Shown in pieces: positions 1-5,499 of a DNA stretch of 5,499 bases. Origin of the DNA: an uncultured Marinosulfonomonas sp. GTDB lineage: Bacteria; Pseudomonadota; Alphaproteobacteria; Rhodobacterales; Rhodobacteraceae. Where the stretch lies: the NCBI GenBank assembly GCA_947311455.1, contig CAMZKY010000008.1, positions 1 through 5,499 on the forward strand, in the 5' to 3' direction. Made by a program: the position numbers and the translations under genes. The notes beneath the pieces were generated by a model. The model worked only from the letters and a program-made list of their open reading frames with translations. It had not been told where the DNA came from and searched no databases. Within the stretch, counting starts at the first letter, position 1. Every line of letters starts with the position of its first letter.

Positions 1-145
1 AAGCCAATTTATCAACATGCGGCGAAATATTTTCGATGACCCGACTAAGCAAGGATTGACCGCATAAATCTTTCAATCCATTGTCGCCCCCCCCCATACG
101 GCGCGCCAAACCGCCGGCGAGGATAATTCCGAATGGTTTTGTCAT
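1..145 (-). CDS. mobA: MobA, molybdenum cofactor guanylyltransferase (N-terminal 48 codons; gene continues past the left edge)
   Basis: The reading frame starts at ATG 145-143 and stays open to the window edge. It begins MTKPFGIILAGGLARRMGGGD, the nucleotide-binding signature LAGGxxxRMGG of MobA, which in the family transfers GMP from GTP to molybdopterin to make the bis-MGD cofactor of DMSO-reductase-family enzymes, including formate dehydrogenase. The family is about 190-200 residues, so roughly a quarter is visible. The ATG shares the four bases ATGA with the TGA stop of fdhD, which implies translational coupling and one transcript. A weak GAG lies about 8 nt upstream. Two oddities: the family lysine after GGxD (DKG) is read as Asn (DNG, residues 21-23), and the glycine codons form a 9-base G run (plus-strand C 87-95). 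Identity is firm; activity of this allele is uncertain. Confidence 0.87.
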   Translation of the reverse strand, partial: MTKPFGIILAGGLARRMGGGDNGLKDLCGQSLLSRVIENISPHVDKLA

Positions 146-1026
146 ACTGATCTCGCGCTTTTGCGACGGTGTTTGCGGTCTTCTGTGGTTACGGATGTAA
201 CATCGGCGTCCCACACCAAACGATCCTGGCCTGACAGGCATTGAAACCGCTGCCCGCGCATACGTCCGATCAAAGTCAATCCAACCTGCCGTGCGATTTC
301 AACACCCCACGCGGTAAACCCTGATCGTGAAACCAGAACAGGAATTCCCATCATCGCCGTTTTAATCACCATTTCCGATGTCAACCGTCCAGTTGTATAC
401 AGAATTTTGTCAGCTCCTGAAATCTTTTCAGTCAGCATCCAACCGGCCACTTTATCAACTGCATTATGGCGCCCCACATCCTCCATATAAACCAGAGGTT
501 TGTCCCTTTCACATAAAATCGTGCCATGAATCGCCCCCGCAGTTAAATACAGGCTGGGCGTTCGGTTGATTTTGTCAGCCAATGCATACAGCCACGAGGT
601 TTTCAAAGGAACGTCCGGCAAAGTTAGCCCTTCTAGCCCTTCCATCATGTCACCAAACACTGTTCCCACAGCACAGCCCGAGGTGCGGGTTTTCTTTTTT
701 AGCTTTTCTTCATAATCGGTTTCTATCGCGGTGCGCACCACTACGGTTTCCAACTCTTCGTCAAAATCAACACCGGTGATGGTTTCGCCATCCGACAACA
801 TGCCTTGATTGTGCAAAAATCCAAGCGCCAGATATTTTGGATGGTCGCCAATGGTCATCGCGGTCACAATTTCACGCTTGTTCAGGTAAATCGTCAGCGG
901 GCGCTCCTCGACAACAGTGATTTCAACAGGTGAGTTGTTCTGGTCAACGCATTGCACAGCGCGCGTCAGCCTGCCGTCGTTCAACCCGGGAGCGATAATA
1001 TAATCGGAAAAAATGGATTTTGTCAC
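142..1026 (-). CDS. fdhD: FdhD/FdsC-family formate dehydrogenase accessory sulfurtransferase
   Basis: FdhD-family proteins take sulfur from a cysteine desulfurase and place it on bis-MGD before insertion into formate dehydrogenase; they act in the cytoplasm. Counting from a GTG start at 1026-1024 (294 aa), the catalytic-cysteine segment is TSGCAVGT with Cys118, followed by the family motifs MEDVGRHNAVDK (181-192), TTGRLTSEMV (211-220) and SRSG (233-236). The E. coli-type CxxC is here CAVG, so only the first cysteine remains, as I recall for FdsC-like members. I chose GTG because GGAG sits 6 nt upstream (1036-1033). The longer frame would start at TTG 1038-1036, which overlaps that GGAG and has no Shine-Dalgarno of its own. 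The C-terminus is a basic tail (EDRKHRRKSARSV), not a recognised motif. The stop overlaps the mobA start. FdsC, the name used where the gene sits in an fds operon, cannot be separated from FdhD because no structural formate dehydrogenase gene is in view. Confidence 0.93.
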   Translation of the reverse strand: MTKSIFSDYIIAPGLNDGRLTRAVQCVDQNNSPVEITVVEERPLTIYLNKREIVTAMTIGDHPKYLALGFLHNQGMLSDGETITGVDFDEELETVVVRTAIETDYEEKLKKKTRTSGCAVGTVFGDMMEGLEGLTLPDVPLKTSWLYALADKINRTPSLYLTAGAIHGTILCERDKPLVYMEDVGRHNAVDKVAGWMLTEKISGADKILYTTGRLTSEMVIKTAMMGIPVLVSRSGFTAWGVEIARQVGLTLIGRMRGQRFQCLSGQDRLVWDADVTSVTTEDRKHRRKSARSV

Positions 1027-1032
1027 AGCTGG

Positions 1033-1036
1033 CTCC
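1033..1036 (-). promoter_or_regulatory. Shine-Dalgarno of fdhD that decides the start
   Basis: GGAG on the minus strand, 6 nt before GTG 1026-1024. It lies inside the would-be codons of the longer TTG start, so it supports the GTG start. Confidence 0.65.
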
Positions 1037-1083
1037 AAGAGAAAAGGTGCATCCTACTGCAAAGTATCGCACCCCTAATCGCA

Positions 1084-1112
1084 AGTAAATTGTGTTTCGA
1101 GACATACATCAA
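1084..1112 (-). promoter_or_regulatory. Candidate sigma-70 promoter for fdhD-mobA
   Basis: On the minus strand TTGATG (1112-1107, 4 of 6 to TTGACA) is followed after exactly 17 nt by TTTACT (1089-1084, 4 of 6 to TATAAT). Transcription would begin near 1077, about 50 nt before the GTG of fdhD. A second overlapping pair, TTTACT and TACTTT also 17 nt apart, scores lower. Both boxes are weak, as expected for an activator-dependent promoter, and the match could be chance in an AT-rich gap. Confidence 0.3.
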
Positions 1113-1141
1113 AAAACCGGCGGTTTGAGAATATTTGTCTC
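1099..1141. promoter_or_regulatory. Two-part symmetric dyad between the kinase gene and fdhD (candidate operator, or terminator)
   Basis: Two inverted repeats share one centre at base 1120: inner arms AAACCG (1114-1119) and CGGTTT (1121-1126) around a single G, and outer arms GAGACA (1099-1104) and TGTCTC (1136-1141), with 9 nt between inner and outer arm on each side. This fits a binding site for a dimeric or tetrameric regulator just upstream of the candidate -35 box. The alternative is a rho-independent terminator for the kinase gene: in the minus-strand transcript the inner stem runs into six U (1116-1111), but its stem is short and only modestly GC. The rest of the 181-bp gap (1027-1207) shows no gene. 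Confidence 0.45.
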
Positions 1142-1207
1142 ACATGCAGTTGGAAACCGCCCTTGTGCGGTCGATTTGTCCTTTTCCATGCATAACGCTT
1201 GTTTGGG

Positions 1208-3226
1208 TCAATCGCCTGTAATATTTGGAAAAAATATGGTGAATACAGTTCCCGCTCCCAATACGCTTTCAACATTGATCTTGCCCCCACTGCGAATAAT
1301 CAGGTTCTGGCTTATAGACAGACCAAGACCTGTGCCCTCGCTTGCTTTGGTCGTGAAAAACGGATCGAATATCTGGCCTAGAACCTTCTCAGGAATCCCT
1401 GAACCTGTATCTGATACCGTAATCAAAACCCCATCAACTTCGTCATTAGTGTGATTGACTGTTTTTATATTCAACACCCCTCCGTTTTGCATCGCATGGA
1501 TGGCATTCACAACAAGGTTGATCAGCACCTGTTGCAGCTCGGTTCTATTCATCGCGACCATACAATCTGACGTAAGCTCTAGCTGCAAATCAATATGGCC
1601 TTTGACCAATAGATGTTGAACCAACGGTATAGTATCGTGAATCACGTCATTGGGGCTTGTATGGTCCACCACCCCTGCAAATTCTTCGGGGCGGGCAAAT
1701 TGCAACAGCTTGCTTACCAAAATGTGGATACTGTGAATTTGCGCTTCGACCAGATCAAACTCTGTTTCAAGCGGTGCTATTCCATCCCCGATTTCCTGAC
1801 GTATAACCTCGATATTGCCCAGAATTACGGCAATGGGGTTATTGATTTCATGGGCAATACTGGCAGAAATTTCGCCTATTGACGCCAGCTTTTCGGATAT
1901 AATCAGCTGCTTGTTGCTTGCTTCCAAACGCCGTCCAGCTTCGTTGAGTTCTTTGGTTCTCTCTTCGACGCGCGCGTTCAATTCCCGTGCCCAAGCCTTA
2001 AGTTCCTTATTGGTTTCCTCGACCTGTTCCAACAGGTGATCAAATTTATTTGCCACCACAGCAATTTCATTGCGCGCAACCGGCACTTTGCTGCGCGCAC
2101 CAAGATCGCCGGATTCAACCTTTGCAATTGTTGAAACGATTTTTTCCAACGGTTTGAAAACACCACGGGCTATGGCCATAAACAATGGTATAGACAGCCC
2201 TAACAACACCAAAAAACCACCCGAAATTATCATCAGAGATCGAATTTTCGCAGCTCGAAAGGGGCTATCCAAAAAACCGACATAAAGCATCCCAACCCTC
2301 TTTCCAAAACTGTCCAGTAGAGGCTCATAGGCAGAAATATACCAATCATTCACGACAAACGCGCGATCAAGCCATATTTCCCCTTTGGTTAGAACAGCAT
2401 TTCGCACCGCAACCGATACCCGCGTTCCTAGGGCGCGTGTATTTTCAAACAGGCGCACATTTGTGGAGATTCGGACATCTTCCAGAAACAATGTGGTGGT
2501 GCCGCGGCTGCCTTCCGTCAGGCTTGCTTGAGGATAGACCAAATCATTGATGGTATCAATAAACTCAAGATTTCGATTGAGCAAAAGGCCCGCAACCAAT
2601 ACACCATTTTGGCCCACTGGAACAGCACTATGCACGATCATACCCCGCGTTTCATCAATGCGGTCTGTTGCCATTGCCCCTAAGGTTGGAACCAGCGGAA
2701 TTTCAGCGCGCGATGCAAGATCAGCAGAATATTGTGACAAAGTGTTTTGGTCAAAAATGTCGATTTCCGTTCTCACGATCCCTTTTCGAGCATCAAGAAC
2801 AACCGGCCAAATATTCGGATTATCCGGTATGTTAATCGTGGTGGGGGATATAATTTTTCCAGTGTCATCAATATAGTAAAGAAAATCAAACCCAAATTCG
2901 ATGAGCTTTTCATCCAGCAGCTCTGGAAATTTATTAGGGGGCGTATCTGCAAAAGTAACCGACGCGGCAAAGGCTTGTAATTTTTCGCTGGAGCGTTCTT
3001 TAAGACCGGCTAAATACTGATGCGCGATTGTCAATTCGCCGTTTACTTTGGCAATCAACAAATCATCAAACCGCTGAGACCAGTTTGCAATTACGCCCGC
3101 CCCAAACAACGGCAGCAACACCAACAGCGGCAACAGCGCGATTGCCAAAAGGCGAACACGAATAGATTGATACCATTTAATCCGTGGTTGGCTTTTCTGA
3201 ATAATTACATCTTCCACATTGCGCAT
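1208..3226 (-). CDS. Membrane sensor histidine kinase with periplasmic Cache-like domain, HAMP, HisKA and HATPase_c
   Basis: A 672-residue two-component kinase, complete. Order: cytoplasmic N-terminus, TM1 about 24-47 (leucine-rich, LLPLLVLLPL), periplasmic sensor about 48-330, TM2 about 331-354, HAMP about 355-405, a short charged coiled coil 400-445, HisKA with His459 in AHEINNP, then the ATPase with N box (N570, N574), G1 DTGSGIP (606-612), F box IFDPFFTTK (619-627) and G2 GTGLGLSI (631-638). All catalytic motifs are intact. The sensor carries the stretch FVVNDWYISAYEPL and the closing MLYVGFLDSPF (313-323), typical of Cache domains of the Cache_3-Cache_2 type that bind small carboxylates and similar ligands; the actual ligand is not readable. 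There is no extra receiver domain, so it is an orthodox kinase. Its ATG lies 22 nt inside the end of the regulator gene and has no clear Shine-Dalgarno, which points to coupled translation and to that regulator as its partner. Confidence 0.93.
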   Translation of the reverse strand: MRNVEDVIIQKSQPRIKWYQSIRVRLLAIALLPLLVLLPLFGAGVIANWSQRFDDLLIAKVNGELTIAHQYLAGLKERSSEKLQAFAASVTFADTPPNKFPELLDEKLIEFGFDFLYYIDDTGKIISPTTINIPDNPNIWPVVLDARKGIVRTEIDIFDQNTLSQYSADLASRAEIPLVPTLGAMATDRIDETRGMIVHSAVPVGQNGVLVAGLLLNRNLEFIDTINDLVYPQASLTEGSRGTTTLFLEDVRISTNVRLFENTRALGTRVSVAVRNAVLTKGEIWLDRAFVVNDWYISAYEPLLDSFGKRVGMLYVGFLDSPFRAAKIRSLMIISGGFLVLLGLSIPLFMAIARGVFKPLEKIVSTIAKVESGDLGARSKVPVARNEIAVVANKFDHLLEQVEETNKELKAWARELNARVEERTKELNEAGRRLEASNKQLIISEKLASIGEISASIAHEINNPIAVILGNIEVIRQEIGDGIAPLETEFDLVEAQIHSIHILVSKLLQFARPEEFAGVVDHTSPNDVIHDTIPLVQHLLVKGHIDLQLELTSDCMVAMNRTELQQVLINLVVNAIHAMQNGGVLNIKTVNHTNDEVDGVLITVSDTGSGIPEKVLGQIFDPFFTTKASEGTGLGLSISQNLIIRSGGKINVESVLGAGTVFTIFFPNITGD

Positions 3227-4599
3227 TTTCGATCAATTGTTTTGCGTGACACGCCAAGGCGGCGTGCCGCTTCGGCGCGATTGCCATCGCATTCTTTCAG
3301 GATCGTCAAAATGTGACGCCGTTCAACAGATTCCAGAGAATCGGGCAAGCCTATTTCACTTGCGCCGGAATCGCTGAATTCTGGGGGGAACTCTCCATCA
3401 ATCAATGACCGTTCAATCAGGTTCCGAAGTTCGCGCACATTTCCGGGCCAGTCATAGCTTGCCAATTTAACCAGAACACCATCCGTCAAGGGTAAGGGCA
3501 TCGTGCCCAATCTGTCAGCAAAAGTTTTCATGAACATCGTGCAAAGCTCCAGAATATCGCCTTTGCGCTGAATTAGCTTAGGCATTTCAACCTGAACTAC
3601 ATTTATGCGATGATACAGATCAGCGCGGAATGTGCCGTTTTTCACACACGCTTCCAAATCTGCATTGGTGGCAAACATAAAGCGAAGATTTAAGGGAACC
3701 TCGCGCATTGATCCAATTGGCCGAATACGCATTTCTTCTATCACGCGCAACAATGCCCCTTGCACTGCCATTGGCATTTCGGCAATTTCATCCAGAAACA
3801 ACGTACCGCCCCGCGCATGAAACAACAGCCCGTCTTTTTGCGTTGTTTCGCCGTCGCTATTGCGCGTTAGGCAGCCAAATAATTCATTGGCAAGAACCTC
3901 TGCCGAAATAGCGGCACAATTAACTGGAACAAAGGGTTTGTTTGATCTAGGCGAAAGCCCATGCAACGTGCGCGCCGCAACCTCTTTTCCCGTGCCACTT
4001 GCCCCGGTAAATAAAACGGAAGTCGGCAAAGGTGCAACGCGATTCAGAATTCCACGAATATTTGATATCTCGGCTGACCGGCCCATAAGACGGCCCCGAA
4101 CGCATAGGTTTTCAACAGCCAGTTCATATTTCAACAGATAATTTTCGCGCCGCAATTCCTGTCGGTCAATACAACGCGCAATTGCATTTAGAATTTGATT
4201 TGAACGAAACGGCTTAAGCACAAAATCTGCAACCCCAACCCGAAGTGCCTGAATTGCGGTGTCCAGATCGGCAAAGGCAGTGATCAAAATTGCATCGGCA
4301 TAAAAACCGAGCTTACGTTGTTCTTTCAACCAGTCAAGCCCGTTTTCCTTGGGCATGATATTATCCAGAATGACTATGTCGAAATGGGTTTCATCCAACA
4401 ATTTCGCTGCATCCGAAACATTGGATGCCTGTTCAACCCTACGGCAATAAGGGGTTAATATTTTAAACAAAAAATTGCGCATTCCCGGTTCGTCATCGAC
4501 TATCAAAATAGAAGCGATTGAAAGGCTTTCGCCGAATTCGTCATTCGAAACTGTTTTATGGTCTTTTGCGGTTGGCGTTTTCATGTGCATGCTTTTCAT
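3205..4599 (-). CDS. NtrC-family response regulator (REC-AAA+-Fis HTH) lacking the GAFTGA motif
   Basis: A 464-residue response regulator. The receiver (about 29-150) has the acidic pair D35/D36, phospho-acceptor D79 (ILDNIMP), T107 and K129 (LKPF). The AAA+ domain (about 171-395) has Walker A GASGTGKE (199-206), ELFG (239-242), Walker B TLFLDE (266-271), sensor I ATN (310-312), arginine-finger region FRADLYHRIN (324-333) and sensor II GNVREL (386-391). A Fis-type helix-turn-helix ends the protein (GNRAEAARRLGVSRKTIDRK, 439-458). ATP binding and hydrolysis therefore look intact, but the segment that is GAFTGA in sigma-54 activators reads RNSDGE (246-251), with no change in spacing. Usual sigma-54 activation is thus unlikely; some family members, such as R. 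capsulatus NtrC and HupR, are known to work with sigma-70. The start is uncertain: ATGs at 4599, 4590 and 4584 are all in frame and none has a good Shine-Dalgarno. The family call is very secure; target genes are inferred only from the neighbourhood. Confidence 0.93.
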   Translation of the reverse strand: MKSMHMKTPTAKDHKTVSNDEFGESLSIASILIVDDEPGMRNFLFKILTPYCRRVEQASNVSDAAKLLDETHFDIVILDNIMPKENGLDWLKEQRKLGFYADAILITAFADLDTAIQALRVGVADFVLKPFRSNQILNAIARCIDRQELRRENYLLKYELAVENLCVRGRLMGRSAEISNIRGILNRVAPLPTSVLFTGASGTGKEVAARTLHGLSPRSNKPFVPVNCAAISAEVLANELFGCLTRNSDGETTQKDGLLFHARGGTLFLDEIAEMPMAVQGALLRVIEEMRIRPIGSMREVPLNLRFMFATNADLEACVKNGTFRADLYHRINVVQVEMPKLIQRKGDILELCTMFMKTFADRLGTMPLPLTDGVLVKLASYDWPGNVRELRNLIERSLIDGEFPPEFSDSGASEIGLPDSLESVERRHILTILKECDGNRAEAARRLGVSRKTIDRKCAMWKM

Positions 4600-4605
4600 T
4601 CACGT

Positions 4606-4642
4606 GGGGGATAGCGAAGGATTTCAATCTTTCGCTACCCCC
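4606..4642. repeat. 37-bp imperfect inverted repeat directly upstream of the regulator start
   Basis: Arms on the plus strand: GGGGG (4606-4610), unpaired A, TAGCGAA (4612-4618), mismatch, GATT (4620-4623); then TC; then AATC (4626-4629), T, TTCGCTA (4631-4637), CCCCC (4638-4642). That is 16 paired positions with one bulge and one mismatch. In the minus-strand transcript the stem ends 6 nt before ATG 4599, covering the place where a ribosome binding site should be. No U tract follows on either strand, so a classical intrinsic terminator is unlikely. It could be an mRNA structure that limits translation of the regulator, a factor-dependent or stabilising 3' structure for the upstream iron-sulfur gene, or a protein-binding site. 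The rest of the 82-bp gap holds nothing else I can support. Confidence 0.75.
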
Positions 4643-4681
4643 TAGTTTCACAAAACATGATGGGCTGTTGCGCGTGCAAAC

Positions 4682-5499
4682 TCAACCTGATTTTTCGTCA
4701 CCCTCATCAAGGGTCGCCGCCACCAGCTCACTTAACCCGATGATTTCATAGTCCAGTTCATATTCATCCAGGCCATCCTCGAATACCGAGCGGCAATTCC
4801 CGCAAGGCACCACAACCGCCTCAAGATCCTTGATCTCGTTCAACTGTTCCGCCTTCAGGCCAAACGCCTTGGTTTTCACCTCTTCAGCCCGTGGGTTGGC
4901 CGACACCCCACCGCCACCGCCACAGCAGAAATTGGTCAGACCCGCGCCTTTCATTTCAACAAAGTCCGAGCAGGATTCATCCATCAATTTGCGTGGCTCT
5001 TTCAACAGACCGCCACGGCGGATAATCTGGCAAGGGTCGTGCAACGTCATGCGCCGACCATCCTTTTTGCCCGCCGGAATTTTGCCCTCGCGACGTAATT
5101 TGTCCAGCAATTCGATGATGTGAACCACCTCGAATTTAAACTGCCGCCCCATCATGTTAGGCCCCGCCCAGCGGATCGCACCGTAAGCATGGCCGCATTC
5201 AGGGCTGATCACGGCTTTCACTTCCAGCTCCTCGGCGGCATTCACCACCCGCTCCAAAATCTCCTTGGCCAAGGGGCCAGAGCCGATCTGCACGCCAACA
5301 TTGGTGGCCTCATACGCCACCGATGAAATTGTCCACGTCAGCCCCGCCTTTTTGAACAGCTTGGCGTAGGCACCCAACACCTCGGGATAGCCCATGATCT
5401 CCATTGACGAAAAGATCGCCATGTAATCCGCGCCTTTTTTATCAACCTCAATCTTGATACCTGTGGCATCTTCTTGATGTTTGATCTGTGCCTTAAGTG
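4682..5499 (-). CDS. CCG-domain iron-sulfur oxidoreductase, HdrD/DsrK/GlpC-like (C-terminal part; start lies beyond the right edge)
   Basis: The frame is open from the right edge (LKAQIKHQEDATGIKI...) to TGA 4684-4682, giving 271 visible residues. A Met at 5422 is internal, because matching family-like sequence (VDKKGADY) continues upstream of it. Numbering from that Met, the visible cysteine pattern is PECGHAYGAIRW (Cys76), then HDPC (Cys131), 34 residues, CCGGGGG (Cys166-167), 39 residues and CGNC (207 and 210). This matches the CCG domain (C-x(31-39)-CC-x(33-40)-CxxC) that binds a special [4Fe-4S] centre in heterodisulfide reductase, DsrK, GlpC and many respiratory Fe-S oxidoreductases. 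Such proteins usually have an N-terminal ferredoxin-like pair of clusters, which would be off the window. No transmembrane segment is seen in this part. The redox partner and substrate cannot be told. The gene lies 82 bp before the regulator and need not be in the same operon. Confidence 0.85.
   Translation of the reverse strand, partial: LKAQIKHQEDATGIKIEVDKKGADYMAIFSSMEIMGYPEVLGAYAKLFKKAGLTWTISSVAYEATNVGVQIGSGPLAKEILERVVNAAEELEVKAVISPECGHAYGAIRWAGPNMMGRQFKFEVVHIIELLDKLRREGKIPAGKKDGRRMTLHDPCQIIRRGGLLKEPRKLMDESCSDFVEMKGAGLTNFCCGGGGGVSANPRAEEVKTKAFGLKAEQLNEIKDLEAVVVPCGNCRSVFEDGLDEYELDYEIIGLSELVAATLDEGDEKSG

Noticed and set aside
1059..1073. Sigma-54-like element before fdhD (minus strand GG...TTTGC)
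   Set aside because: The GG and GC are 11 nt apart, not the required 10, and the partner regulator lacks GAFTGA.
1105..1115. FNR-like half site TTGAT on the minus strand before fdhD
   Set aside because: The second half ATCAA is missing at the required 4-nt spacing.
1156..1171. Small inverted repeat ACCGC/GCGGT with a 6-nt loop after the kinase stop
   Set aside because: Only 5 bp and followed by just three T on the minus strand; too weak to call a terminator.
1075..1290. Minus-strand 71-codon frame running from the kinase end into the gap before fdhD
   Set aside because: It starts inside the kinase coding sequence in another frame, has no Shine-Dalgarno and no recognisable domain.
1092..1454. 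Plus-strand open frame of 120 codons opposite the end of the kinase gene
   Set aside because: It overlaps the intact ATPase domain on the other strand, has no recognisable motif and no convincing ribosome binding site; the same holds for the other plus-strand frames.
3108..3140. Trinucleotide-like low complexity (CAACA/GCAACA repeats)
   Set aside because: Explained by leucine codons of the first transmembrane segment of the kinase.

Overview
The window looks like a stretch of alphaproteobacterial chromosome, most probably Rhodobacterales. I infer this from the flavour of the proteins (an FdhD/FdsC with a TSGCAVGT motif, a MobA starting with LAGGLARRMGGGD, a Cache-type sensor kinase) and from moderate G+C; no ribosomal or other definitive marker is present. 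All five recognised genes lie on the minus strand, so transcription runs from high to low coordinates.

Layout in the direction of transcription. (1) 5499-4682: the C-terminal part of a CCG-domain iron-sulfur oxidoreductase (HdrD/DsrK/GlpC-like superfamily), entering from beyond the right edge. (2) 4681-4600: an 82-bp gap dominated by a long imperfect inverted repeat that ends 6 nt before the next start codon. (3) 4599-3205: an NtrC-family response regulator (receiver, AAA+, Fis-type helix-turn-helix) whose sigma-54 contact motif GAFTGA is replaced. (4) 3226-1208: its partner, a membrane histidine kinase with a large periplasmic Cache-like sensor, overlapping the regulator gene by 22 nt. (5) 1207-1027: a noncoding gap with a symmetric two-part dyad and a candidate sigma-70 promoter. 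(6) 1026-142: fdhD/fdsC, the sulfurtransferase that matures formate dehydrogenase, best started at a GTG rather than the longer TTG. (7) 145-1: the first 48 codons of mobA, coupled to fdhD by an ATGA overlap and running off the left edge.

Taken together this is a molybdoenzyme (probably formate dehydrogenase) maturation module next to a two-component system. A reasonable hypothesis is that the kinase senses an extracellular small molecule and the regulator controls the fdhD-mobA unit and perhaps structural genes outside the window. The two most notable points are that the regulator should not be able to use sigma-54 in the usual way, and that the fdhD upstream region carries a dyad placed about where a class II sigma-70 activator would bind. 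No mobile element, CRISPR array, tRNA or rRNA was seen.
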